From assembly GCA_018399285.1 (NCBI GenBank), contig JAGYOW010000003.1, positions 62,001-126,000 on the forward strand: a DNA stretch of 64,000 bases. The letters are read 5' to 3'. This DNA comes from Desulfotignum sp. Lineage in GTDB: Bacteria > Desulfobacterota > Desulfobacteria > Desulfobacterales > Desulfobacteraceae. The notes beneath the pieces were generated by a model that did no database searches, was not told where the DNA came from, and saw nothing but the letters and a program-made list of their open reading frames with translations. Within the stretch, counting starts at the first letter, position 1. Every line of letters begins with the position of its first letter. This document shows positions 49,258 through 59,050 of the stretch, one piece after another. The translations under genes and the position numbers were made by a program.

Positions 49258-49520
49258 CTGGTTTTGAAAAATAATAATATCCCCAAAAAAAAGACCCTGA
49301 AAATTTTCAAGGTGTATCCCAGGATAGATATCTTGCATTTTATATATTGAAATGCTTGAAATTACAAAAAGCAGGCAGTAATATCAATCGTGGCCTTTAC
49401 ATTGACTGTGGAAGCTGTTTTGTTTTTATTTAGTGATATCCATCTTTCCGATGACAAGAAACCAAAGGGCATCACACTGCTTTCTTATCGCCGGGGCCCC
49501 AAAAATTGCAGGAGAAACAC

Positions 49521-49820
49521 ATGAAAACTTCATTTGATGAAAAAGGAAAAATTTTTACCGAAGTTGTAAAAAAAAGACCTGTCAACGTTCACATTCAGAC
49601 ATCTAAGCACCTGATTCGAGGAAAATTTCATGTCCGTCTCAATGAGAGGATTAAGGACGAATTGGACAGATCTGATACATTTGTCGCGTTAACCGATGCA
49701 GGAATTTACGATTTAAAAGGGGGGCTCATTTATAGATGCGGTTTTTTGACTGTAAATCGTCTGGATATTGTCTGGTTATTTCAAGATGATGACCTAGAAA
49801 ATGATGGAGAAGACTCATGA
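49521..49820 (+). CDS. Hypothetical protein (small, beta-rich; resembles DUF6812-type)
   Basis: MKTSFDEKGKIFTEVVKKRPVNVHIQTSKHLIRGKFHVRLNERIKDELDRSDTFVALTDAGIY; overlaps the cpaF-like start by ATGA. Confidence 0.6.
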   Translation: MKTSFDEKGKIFTEVVKKRPVNVHIQTSKHLIRGKFHVRLNERIKDELDRSDTFVALTDAGIYDLKGGLIYRCGFLTVNRLDIVWLFQDDDLENDGEDS

Positions 49821-51112
49821 GTCAATTGGACCAAACATTACCCCAGGCTGATGTCACCCAGTTCAAGTATCAGTTGATCGACAAGGTTGCCCAGATGATT
49901 GAAAATGATCCTGCACTTGTTAATGAAAACCGCCAGGCAATCACAGGTTACCTGGAACAGACCTACCAAGAACTCAATCCTGAGTTCTCAGATTCAGTCA
50001 AAACCCATCTGTTTAAAGAGGTTTTAGATGATTTGTTTGGTTTTGGCCCATTACAGCCTCTCCTGGATGATCCTGATATTACTGAAGTAATGGTGAATGG
50101 CATTGACAAAATCTATATCGAACGCAATGGTAAAATAACGAAAACAGATGTCTCTTTTGATAATGATAACCAGATAATAAAGCTCATTGACCGGATAATT
50201 CTACCTCTTGGCCGTACCATTGATTCGGACAACCCAACCGTGGATGCCCGCCTGCCGGATGGTTCTCGCGTGAATGCCGTCATCCCTCCGGTGATGATCG
50301 AAGGGCCTTGTATCACCATCCGGAAGTTTCAAACCGATAAACTCGGGGTTGAGCAGCTTATCAATATTGGATCCATCAGTGAAAACATGGTTCAGATGCT
50401 TCGGGCCTGTGTCATCGGCAGGCTCAATATTCTTATTTCCGGGGGTACAGGCTCAGGCAAAACAACCCTGCTTAATATTCTTTCCGGCTTTATTCCTGAA
50501 AATGAGCGGATTATCACCATTGAAGATGCCGCTGAATTAAAACTGCAGCAGGAACACGTCCTCAAGATGGAAACAAAACCACCCAATCTCGAGGGTAGAT
50601 ATGAAAAATCAATCAGAGATCTGGTAAGAAATTCTCTGAGAATGAGACCGGACCGGATTGTGGTCGGCGAATGCCGGGGCGGCGAAGCCCTGGATATGCT
50701 GCAGGCGATGAACACCGGGCACGATGGGTCCCTGACAACGTTGCATGCCAATTCACCCCGCGACGCAGTCGACAGGTTAGAAACCTTGTGTCTTATGGCA
50801 GGTTTAGATCTTCCAGTCCGGGTAATTCGGAAACAGATCGCTTCCGCCATTGATGTGGTTATTCAAATTTCTCGTTTTAGTGATGGTACCCGTAAAGTGA
50901 CTGCCATTACCGAAATATCCGGTATGGAAGGGGAGGTGGTCACCATGACGGATCTATTCAAATTTGAGCAACACAAAATGGCCCCAGACGGTAATGTTAT
51001 GGGTGAGTTCTCTGCCACCGGGGTCAGGCCTTTCTTTAGTCAGAAACTCCAGATTGCCGGTTTAAAAATGGGGTCTGAAATGTTCACATCCAAAAGACAT
51101 GGTATATGGTAA
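49817..51112 (+). CDS. CpaF/TadA-family secretion ATPase
   Basis: 431 aa; FGFGPLQPLLDDPDITEVMVNGIDKIYIERNGKI, ISGGTGSGKTTLLNILSGFIPENERIITIEDAAEL, RMRPDRIVVGECRGGEALDMLQAMNTGHDGSLTTLHANSPRDAVDRLE. Confidence 0.93.
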   Translation: MSQLDQTLPQADVTQFKYQLIDKVAQMIENDPALVNENRQAITGYLEQTYQELNPEFSDSVKTHLFKEVLDDLFGFGPLQPLLDDPDITEVMVNGIDKIYIERNGKITKTDVSFDNDNQIIKLIDRIILPLGRTIDSDNPTVDARLPDGSRVNAVIPPVMIEGPCITIRKFQTDKLGVEQLINIGSISENMVQMLRACVIGRLNILISGGTGSGKTTLLNILSGFIPENERIITIEDAAELKLQQEHVLKMETKPPNLEGRYEKSIRDLVRNSLRMRPDRIVVGECRGGEALDMLQAMNTGHDGSLTTLHANSPRDAVDRLETLCLMAGLDLPVRVIRKQIASAIDVVIQISRFSDGTRKVTAITEISGMEGEVVTMTDLFKFEQHKMAPDGNVMGEFSATGVRPFFSQKLQIAGLKMGSEMFTSKRHGIW

Positions 51113-51129
51113 AATGAGATAGAACTTTT

Positions 51130-52156
51130 TTATTTTCGACGGGAACGCCCCAGCTGGCCGCATCCGGCAGACACGGACCGGCCCTTGCTCCAGCGGCGGA
51201 TCACAAATATTCCGTGTTTCACCAGGTGCTGGGAAAATTGGTTCATCTGTTCATCGGAAGGACTTTCAAATCCCAATCCCGGCACCGGGTTGCAGGGGAT
51301 CAGGTTGAGACGGACCGGGAGAGGATGGATGAATGCCGCAAGCTGTTCCGCGTGAGCCGGGGAGTCATTCACCCCTTTGATGAGAATGTATTCAAACAAA
51401 AATGTGCCTTTATGGGGCAGGGGAAACCGTGACAGAGCGATTTTGAGGGTTTCCAGGGGCCAGGCCCGGTTCACCGGCATCAGCCGGGATCTTGTCTCGT
51501 TGTCCGGGGCGTTGATGGAAACAGCCAGGCGGATGCCCGGCAGGTTCTGTTTCGCCAGTTTTTCAATGCCCGGCACCAGGCCGGCCGTGGAAAGGGTCAT
51601 GTGCCGCAACGCGATGTCAAAGCCCTGCTGTTCATTCATGATCTGAACGGCGGCCATGACGAATTCAAAATTGTCCAGCGGCTCTCCCATCCCCATGAAC
51701 ACCATATTTTTCACCGATTTTTTCAGTGTGTGCCGGGCATTGTAAAGCTGACCCGTGATTTCGTGCACATCCAGGTGCCGCTTCAATCCCATACGCCCGG
51801 TTTCACAGAACATGCATCCCATGCGGCATCCCACCTGGGTGGTTACGCACAGGGTGTTATGCCGGTTCATGGAACGATGACAGATTCGATTTTTCGACCG
51901 TCGGACAACCGGGTGATGAATTTGGTCGATCCCTTCTTCAAAGATATCCACCACTTTTCCCGGAGCCAGCACCAGGGCCTGTTCAAGGGATCGAGGCGGG
52001 AGCACCAGATGCGGCAAACTCCGGCGCCTTGAACGGTGCAAGAACTGCCGTATTTAAATATTCTCTGTACAGGGCGGGGCATGAAACCGGCCTTTGCCAT
52101 AATCGGTTTCAAAGATGCCGGACCAGCTGATTCAGGGTCAATGCCAGTATGTTCAT
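51130..52156 (-). CDS. RlmN/Cfr-family radical SAM 23S rRNA methyltransferase-like protein; N-terminal region frameshifted
   Basis: CVTTQVGCRMGCMFCETGRMGLKRHLDVHEITGQ (CxxxCxxC), LSTAGLVPGIEKLA, KGRSVSAGCGQLG. N-terminal part in other frames: MNILALTLNQLVRHL and GSTKFITRLSDGRKIESVIVP, joining to MNRHNTLCV by a single-base slip near 51870. Confidence 0.85.
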
Positions 52157-52296
52157 CAAATGGATGGTTTTTGGGTTTTGGGTTTGGAGGAGAATCTATC
52201 CCAGCGGACTTCCACTTGTCAGCCTGAACATGTTTCATCCGGATCCCGGGTTTCAAGCCCTGGCAATTGACCTGACCCTGAAGAGGAACCGCGGGT

Positions 52297-52418
52297 TTTC
52301 TGCACAGCGGAGTCCCCGGAGGGGAAGTGGCTTGCTGACGGACTGTCGGAGCCACTCCGTGGATTCCAGGCCGGCAGTGAGCCACCCCTCCGGGGACGGC
52401 ACTCTGCCGAACACGTCA
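52297..52418 (-). repeat. Dispersed nested palindromic element, copy B
   Basis: Outer stem GTCCCCGGAGGGG (52312-52324)/CCCCTCCGGGGAC (52385-52397) plus TGGCT/AGCCA; reverse complement core ACTGCCGGCCTGGAATCCACGGAGTGGCTCCGACAGTCCGTCAGCAAG matches copy A. Confidence 0.85.
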
Positions 52419-52489
52419 CTTTTCTGGCGCACAGACCTTCCCTGGAAAACCGGTTGACCCCGCCCGGACACTGTCGTATTACAGCGGAT

Positions 52490-54412
52490 ATGATCAATTT
52501 TCAATGGTCAAAAAATCTCAACATCCGGACCAAGCTGCTGGGCGGCCACACTTTGGTGATCTGATTTCTGGCCGTGCTGGCGGGCGGCAGCTTCATCCTC
52601 TCACGGGTCCAGACCACCATTGAAACCCATATTGAAAGCGAACTCACCAATGCCACGGCCGGGATCCGCCATATGGTGCGCCACGGCGGCTGCCACCTCC
52701 ATCAAAAATCATTTGCGGGCCGTGGCGGAAAAAAACCTGGAAATCATCCAGGCAGTGTATCAGGAGTTTGAACGAGGAAAAATCACGGAACATGAGGCCA
52801 AAGATCTGTGCCGGAAAATCCTGTTCAGCCAGACCATCGGCGACAGGACCGATATATTTTTCTGTGCCAACGCAGGCATTGCCGCAGAACACCCCAATCC
52901 AGGTGACCGGCAAGCAGTTCATGGACCGGTCGTTTGTCCGGGAAATGATTTGCATGAAAACCGGGTACCTGGAATATGACTGGAAAAACCCGGAAGAAGA
53001 CGTCATGAAGCCCAAGGCCATGTACATGAGCTATTTTGCGCCCTGGGACTGGATCATTGCCGTATCCACCTACCGGGAAGAGTTCAGACATTTGATCGAG
53101 ATCTCTGATTTCAGAAAAAGCATCCTGGAACTGAGTTTTGGAAAGACGGGATACGCATACATCCACGATTCATCCGGAAACCTGATCGTTCATCCGTTCA
53201 TGACCGGCAATTACTTGGATGCCCTTGACAAAGACAGCCCATTATTTTGTCCGGGACCTGTGTGAAAAAAGAGCGGAAAGGCCGTATATTCCTGGAAAAA
53301 TCCCGGCGAAGCCGCGGGCCCCGCTGGTGATCTTCAACTATATCCCGGAATATGACTGGATTGTGGCATCGGCCAGCTACCTGGACGAGATCTATGCCCA
53401 GCACAGACACGGTCACATCCATTGTCATAGGAATTGTGGCCCTTATTTTTCTTTGAAGTAACAGGATCCTACCTGTGGGTGAACCGGTCGGTCATCCACG
53501 CCTTTGCAATCGTTGATGAAACAGTTTGACCAGGAGCGCGGCCGGTGATTTTTCGATGCGCATGCCCGTGACCACCACGGATGAAATCGGGCAGCTGGCC
53601 GGATATTTCAACCGGTTCATGGACAAGCTGGATGTATCCCGCCGGAAGCTGGAGTCGGAAATCGGTATGCGGAGAAAAAACGAGCAGGCCCTGCGCCTGT
53701 CCGACGAAATGTTTTCCAAAGCGTTCGGGAAGTAACCCATGTCCGGCATGTTCATTGCCATGCTGTCCATTCAACCGGATCATCAACGCCAATGACAGTT
53801 TCCTGAACATCACGGGCTACAATTTGATGGATCTTCTGGGCGAGAGAAATTCTTACCCTTGATTTTCACCCCCGTCAGGAAGGGCGGTGGCTGTTCCCTT
53901 TTGGAAATCAGGGAGCGCCGGCCTGTGAAAAACAAAGAGATCGTTTTGGAACCGTGCCAAAAGAACGCCGCCAGAGGATCATTTCCGCCGAGCGGGTGAT
54001 GGTCTGGGGAGAAGCCTGTCTTCTGGCAGCCATGGAAGATATAACAGACGCCCGGCGCCTGGAACAGGAAATTTTAAAAATCGGTCTCCGGGAACGTCAG
54101 AACATTGCCATGTCCCTGCATGATGATTTGTGCCCCCACTCATCATTATCCCGAGGTCATGGTCAAGATGCTGCATCAGCATCTTGACAGCATGGCGAGA
54201 CACCCTGACCGGGGAAATCGGGCGGACAAAAAAAATCAGATCCGTTGTTCAGGACGCCATTCACAAAACCCGGACCCTGTCCCGGGGGCTTGAGCCGGTC
54301 AACCTGGCGGACCGCCCGCATCCGTGCCACCCTGGCCTTTGAACCCATGTCACCCGGCGGTACCCGGGTCACCCTGGAGATTGCCCGACATCCTTTTGAC
54401 GGAAACGCCTGA
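52490..54412 (+). pseudogene. Cache-type sensor histidine kinase, disrupted by an in-frame TGA and multiple frameshifts
   Basis: MINFQWSKNLNIRTKLLGGHTLVI*FLAVLAGGSFILSRVQTTIETHIESELTNA; pieces of Cache (YDWKNPEEDVMKPKAMYMSYFAPWDWIIAVSTYREEF), HAMP-like (MRMPVTTTDEIGQLAGYFNRFMDKL), PAS-like and kinase (ERQNIAMSLHDDLCP-H) in different frames; followed by a response regulator. Confidence 0.75.
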
Positions 54413-54414
54413 CC

Positions 54415-55086
54415 ATGAAAAAAATTGCCATTCTCATCGTTGAAGATCACCCCATTTTCCGGATGGGAATCAAGGACATGATCGATCATGAGCCGGATAT
54501 GCAGGTCTGCGGTGAAGCCGAAGATGTGGACACCGCCATCGGCCTGATCCAGTCCCTGAAACCGGATCTGGTCATCGTGGATCTGTCTTTAAAGAACAGC
54601 ACCGGCGTGGATCTGATCAAAGAGATCCATGACCGATTCCCCTCCTGTGCCGCCCTGGTCCTGTCCATGCACGATGAATCCCTGCATGCGGAACGCTGCC
54701 TTCAGGCCGGTGCCAAAGGGTACATCATGAAACAGGAAGCTTCGGAATCCGTGGTGGAAGCCATCCGCAACATCATGGCCGGACACATTCACGTCAGCCG
54801 GAAAATCATGAATCATCTTTTGACCATCTACCAGAATCAGCCGGCCACGGCCCATGAATCCCCTTTGAAACGGATTTCAGACAGGGAGCTCCAGATCTTC
54901 AGGCTCATCGGCCTGGGGCTTTCTTCCAAACAAATCGCCGTGCAGCTGAACCTCAGCATCAAAACCGTGGGCACCTACCAGGAACGCATCAAGGAAAAAC
55001 TGAATCTGAAAACCGCCCGGGAGCTGCTCCGGCATGCCGTGATCTGGGTGGAAACCGGGCACATGGACCCTTTTGACCGCCTGTAG
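54415..55086 (+). CDS. NarL/LuxR-family response regulator
   Basis: 223 aa; ILIVEDHPIFRMGIKDMIDHEPDMQVCGEAEDVD, LVIVDLSLKNSTGVDLI, ISDRELQIFRLIGLGLSSKQIAVQLNLSIKTVGTYQERIKEKL. Confidence 0.94.
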   Translation: MKKIAILIVEDHPIFRMGIKDMIDHEPDMQVCGEAEDVDTAIGLIQSLKPDLVIVDLSLKNSTGVDLIKEIHDRFPSCAALVLSMHDESLHAERCLQAGAKGYIMKQEASESVVEAIRNIMAGHIHVSRKIMNHLLTIYQNQPATAHESPLKRISDRELQIFRLIGLGLSSKQIAVQLNLSIKTVGTYQERIKEKLNLKTARELLRHAVIWVETGHMDPFDRL

Positions 55087-55199
55087 GCATTTCCCCTACA
55101 CCTTTTTGGGTATCCCCCCTATTTAATTTTTTTGAAAACCAGTCTATGAATACAATCCATCGGTTTGTTCATTAAAACATCACATGCCAAGGAGGCTTC

Positions 55200-56846
55200 A
55201 TGAAAACCAGACTGATCACTCCCACACCCAGTGCCCATGCCTATCCATTGCTTATCAAGAACCTGCTGGACACGCCTTTGATCTATTCCCCGGACCAGGA
55301 GATCGTATACCGAGACCAGCGCCGGTATACCTATAAAACCTTCAGCCGGCGGGTCAAACAGCTGGCTGCCATGCTGGAAAACTCAGGCGTTCGCCCCGGC
55401 GACACCGTGGCCGTCATGGACTGGGATTCCCACCGGTATCTGGAATGTTTTTTTGCCGTGCCCATGATGGGGGCCGTACTGCACACCATCAACATCCGGC
55501 TGACCCCGGAACAGCTGATTTACACCATCAACCATGCCGAAGACGACGTGATCCTGGTGAACACGGAATTTGTGCCGCTTCTGGAATCTGTGAAAGACCG
55601 GTTTAACACCGTTAAAAAAGTGGTGGTGCTGTCCGATACCGGAGAAATCCCGGAATCGGATCTTGATTTTGCCGGAGAATATGAGGCACTCATGGCTGAA
55701 ACGCCTGCGGAATATGATTTTACGGAGTTTGACGAAAACACCATGGCCACCACGTTTTACACCACCGGCACCACGGGCATGCCCAAAGGGGTGTTTTTCA
55801 GCCACCGCCAGATTGTTCTGCACACCTATGCGACCCTGTCCGTGCTGTGCGGCTATGCCCACCAGGCCAACATCACCTCCAATGACGTGTACATGCCCAT
55901 GACCCCCATGTTCCATGTCCATGCCTGGGGCATGCCGTATCTGATGACGCTGCTGGGGGCCAAACAGGTCTATCCGGGCCGGTATGAACCGGAAATGCTG
56001 CTCAAGCTCATTCTCACGGAAAACGTCACCTATTCCCACTGCGTGCCCACCATCATGAACATGCTGGTCACAAGTCCCGCCATCAACCAGGTGGATCTGA
56101 CCGGGTGGAAGGTGATCATCGGCGGGTCGGCTTTGTCCAGGGGATTGTGCGCCCAGGCGTTGAAACACGGTATCAACCTGTATACGGGGTACGGCATGTC
56201 CGAAACCTGTCCCGTGCTGACCCTGGCCATGATCAAACCCCATCTCATGGAAACGGATCAGGATGAACAGGTGGCCATCCGGTGCATGACGGGCCTGCCG
56301 ATTCCCCATGTCCAGATGAAAATCGTGGATATGGCCGGTAAAGAACTGCCCCATGACGGCAAAACCGCGGGTGAGGTGGTGGTCAGGGCGCCCTGGCTGA
56401 CCCAGGGATACATCAAATCCGAAGAAAAAAGCGAGGAACTGTGGGCGGATGGCTGGCTTCACACAGGCGACATCGGTGTCATCGATGCCCAAGGGTATCT
56501 TAGAATCACAGACCGGCTCAAGGATGTGATCAAAACCGGCGGGGAATGGATCTCATCCCTGGAGCTGGAAGATATCATCAGCCGGCATGAGGCCGTCAGT
56601 GAAGTGGCCGTGGTGGGGGTTGCCGATGACAAATGGGGGGAACGGCCGCTTGCCATGGTGGTGATCAAGGACGCGTTCCGTGGCACAGTCAGTGAAAAAG
56701 ATATCCAGGACCACTGCATGGGGTTTGTGGAAAAAGGGCAGATCCCCAAGTACGGGGTTCCGACCCGGATCATTCTGGATGCGGACATCCCCAAGACCTC
56801 CGTGGGAAAAATCAGCAAAAAAGATATCCGGTCCCAGTACCAATGA
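55200..56846 (+). CDS. Fatty-acid/medium-chain acyl-CoA ligase (AMP-binding)
   Basis: 548 aa; FYTTGTTGMPKGVFFSHRQIV, YGMSETCPVLTLA, WLHTGDIGVIDAQGYLRITDRLKDVIKTGGEWISS, KTSVGKISKKDIR. Confidence 0.92.
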   Translation: MKTRLITPTPSAHAYPLLIKNLLDTPLIYSPDQEIVYRDQRRYTYKTFSRRVKQLAAMLENSGVRPGDTVAVMDWDSHRYLECFFAVPMMGAVLHTINIRLTPEQLIYTINHAEDDVILVNTEFVPLLESVKDRFNTVKKVVVLSDTGEIPESDLDFAGEYEALMAETPAEYDFTEFDENTMATTFYTTGTTGMPKGVFFSHRQIVLHTYATLSVLCGYAHQANITSNDVYMPMTPMFHVHAWGMPYLMTLLGAKQVYPGRYEPEMLLKLILTENVTYSHCVPTIMNMLVTSPAINQVDLTGWKVIIGGSALSRGLCAQALKHGINLYTGYGMSETCPVLTLAMIKPHLMETDQDEQVAIRCMTGLPIPHVQMKIVDMAGKELPHDGKTAGEVVVRAPWLTQGYIKSEEKSEELWADGWLHTGDIGVIDAQGYLRITDRLKDVIKTGGEWISSLELEDIISRHEAVSEVAVVGVADDKWGERPLAMVVIKDAFRGTVSEKDIQDHCMGFVEKGQIPKYGVPTRIILDADIPKTSVGKISKKDIRSQYQ

Positions 56847-56875
56847 TCCCGGCCGTCTGACGGGTGATCCCGATG

Positions 56876-56917
56876 ATTTTCAGTTGCGGCCAAAGACTTT
56901 CGGCCGCAACTGAAAAT
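56876..56917. terminator. Intrinsic (bidirectional) terminator between convergent genes
   Basis: Perfect 16-bp stem ATTTTCAGTTGCGGCC (56876-56891)/GGCCGCAACTGAAAAT (56902-56917), loop AAAGACTTTC. Confidence 0.75.
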
Positions 56918-56980
56918 CCCCTGTCCGGCGTTATTGTCCGGTTCAGCTGCCTGGTTCAACCGCCCGTTTCAATTGCTGGA

Positions 56981-57703
56981 TCAATCCGCCACAAACAGGT
57001 TGATGGGCTCGATATACACCGGGTCTTCATCATCCAGGACCTGAATCAGGTCTTTGTGCATACGCTGTTTCAATTCCCTGAAAATGCCCCGTTTTTTGTC
57101 AAACGCTGCGGCAAAGGCCAGGGACTCGGTCATGAGATGATCCTGGTCGTCGCAGGCTTTAACGATCACACCATTTGCTTCAAGTTCCTGGGCCGTCATG
57201 CGCTGACCCGACAGAAGCATCCGGTTGAACAGCGGTTCCGGCACGGCCTTGCGCACAAACGCAATCATGCCGGGCAGAAACGGAATTCCCACATCCACTT
57301 CGGGAAAACAGAAAAACCCTCGGTCCTTTTTCATGAACCTGAAATCACAGGCACAGGAAACAATGGCACCATTGCCGAATGCATGGCCGTTGATGGCCGC
57401 GATCACAGGCACGGGAAACAGCAGCAGGCGCTTGAAGATCCGGTTCATGTCATACATGAACGCCTTGACCGTGTCATGATCCTTTTCCTGGATCTTTTTG
57501 CCGATCCATTCCACATCGATGCCCTGGGAAAAGTTCTTTTCATCCGTCGAGGTCAGGACCACGGCCCGGACATCGGCATCCTCCTCGATCTGATCCAGAC
57601 AGGCGTTCAATTCTTGAGAAAATATCCGGTTCATCCGGTTGGGTCCGTTGCACATTGTCAACACCGCCGTTCGGTTGTCTTTTTTCCATGTCACCACCGG
57701 CAT
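56981..57703 (-). CDS. Enoyl-CoA hydratase/isomerase family protein
   Basis: 240 aa; AVVLTSTDEKNFSQGIDVEWI, PVIAAINGHAFGNGAIVSCACDFRFM. Confidence 0.87.
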   Translation of the reverse strand: MPVVTWKKDNRTAVLTMCNGPNRMNRIFSQELNACLDQIEEDADVRAVVLTSTDEKNFSQGIDVEWIGKKIQEKDHDTVKAFMYDMNRIFKRLLLFPVPVIAAINGHAFGNGAIVSCACDFRFMKKDRGFFCFPEVDVGIPFLPGMIAFVRKAVPEPLFNRMLLSGQRMTAQELEANGVIVKACDDQDHLMTESLAFAAAFDKKRGIFRELKQRMHKDLIQVLDDEDPVYIEPINLFVAD

Positions 57704-57810
57704 ATCGTCTTGCTCCTTGTGTGGTTAAAGGTTAATTTGCCGGCCCGCAAAATGAGGCCGATGATTCTATTTATATGGTGTACGCCCTGACATCAAGATC
57801 TTTTCATGAA

Positions 57811-58911
57811 TCAGTTTTGCGATCCCTTGTAAAACGGTCCGTTCCCGCACCCGCCCCGGTTGATCTCCTCCCAGTTCCGAAAGGATGCATATGCGTCCGG
57901 ATCAATGGGGTAATCCCAGGAACCGGCCCGGTGAACGACCCGTCCTCCGAATCCGGTTTTGAACCGGTACAGCCCGAAAAAAGGATGGTTCGGAAAACAG
58001 GCCGGCGAGACCGCCCCCATGTCATAGGTTTTGCAGTTCAGGGATTTGGCGTACCGGATCGTTTCCCAGTGCAGAGCATAACTGGCCATGAAATTCCGTT
58101 TCTTCATGGCGGACGCCCCATACAGAAAATATGCGGTTTTTTCCGTGACGGCAACAATGGCCCCGGCCAGCACATCTTTGCCGTGGACCGCCAGCATCAG
58201 CTTGACCTCACAGGGATCGGACTGTTCCTTTTGGGAAGCAAACAGGGTTTCAAAATAGGGATACTCCCTGACCAGAAATCCTTTCCGTTTGGCCGTTTCC
58301 AGGTGAAGCCGGTGAAAAACAGGCAGCGCTCTGGTGGAAGCGGCATACACCCGCACCCCTTTTCTTTCGGCCAGTCGGATGTTGTACCGTGTTTTGCTTT
58401 TCATACATGACAGCATCCTGTCTTCAGTATCATGGATATCAATGACGTATGAATCCGCCACCGTCATATCCACGGGTGTTTTTCTGAAATTCCAGTGTCT
58501 GGTTCCGAAATTCATGCGGATTTCCCGGATTCTTTCTTCGGGAATCTCATGGGCCGGATTCTGATCCAAAATGTCTGTGTACGGGGATTCCCAGGGCAGG
58601 TCATATCGAATGAACGCCACATCTGAATACATCTGATCCATAATGGATTCCGACAACGATTCAAGATACGGCCCATAGTTTTCCCGGCAAGGCCCGAATT
58701 CGGGTCCCTGGGGAATATATGCGGCATACATCCCGTCTTTCAACGGTTTGAACAGCACCAGCATATCTTTTTCAGACTCCCGGTCCTCGATATCATAGGC
58801 ACACGGCTGCCATCCCAGCCGGGCTTTGACTTCTGCCCAGTATTCGGTTTGAAAAATAATATCTGTGGGCAACAGACGGGTCACTTTTTTGGGTGTCACG
58901 GACAACTGCAT
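57811..58911 (-). CDS. FemA/FemB-like peptidyltransferase (GNAT-fold, peptidoglycan bridge-type)
   Basis: 366 aa; FQTEYWAEVKARLGWQPCAYDIED, SKTRYNIRLAERKGVRVYAAS, AYFLYGASAMKKRNFMASYALHWETIRYAKSLNCKTYDMGAVSP, FKTGFGGRVVHRAGSWDYP. Confidence 0.85.
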   Translation of the reverse strand: MQLSVTPKKVTRLLPTDIIFQTEYWAEVKARLGWQPCAYDIEDRESEKDMLVLFKPLKDGMYAAYIPQGPEFGPCRENYGPYLESLSESIMDQMYSDVAFIRYDLPWESPYTDILDQNPAHEIPEERIREIRMNFGTRHWNFRKTPVDMTVADSYVIDIHDTEDRMLSCMKSKTRYNIRLAERKGVRVYAASTRALPVFHRLHLETAKRKGFLVREYPYFETLFASQKEQSDPCEVKLMLAVHGKDVLAGAIVAVTEKTAYFLYGASAMKKRNFMASYALHWETIRYAKSLNCKTYDMGAVSPACFPNHPFFGLYRFKTGFGGRVVHRAGSWDYPIDPDAYASFRNWEEINRGGCGNGPFYKGSQN

Positions 58912-58981
58912 TCATGGTCACCTTTTTATGTCATTTTTGTTTTATCTTTAATTGCGCGGCACAGAGAGTAACAATTAAATC

Positions 58982-59010
58982 TTGACATTTAAATACCACA
59001 AGGTGATATT
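58982..59010 (+). promoter_or_regulatory. Candidate sigma-70-like promoter upstream of metY-like gene
   Basis: TTGACA-N17-GATATT, ~40 bp before the ATG at 59051. Confidence 0.35.
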
Positions 59011-59050
59011 AATTTTTTTCAATCCATGACCAACCTGTGATGAGGAAACC

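Noticed and set aside
52562-52564. In-frame TGA in the histidine kinase as possible selenocysteine
   Set aside because: It falls inside the first transmembrane helix, has no redox context, and the gene carries many other lesions; nonsense change or sequence error is more likely.
58947-58979. TTTAATTG/CAATTAAA inverted repeat upstream of the metY-like gene as a riboswitch or MetJ/SAM element
   Set aside because: Only 8 AT-rich bp, no SAM-riboswitch-like core recognised; could be chance or part of the upstream region.
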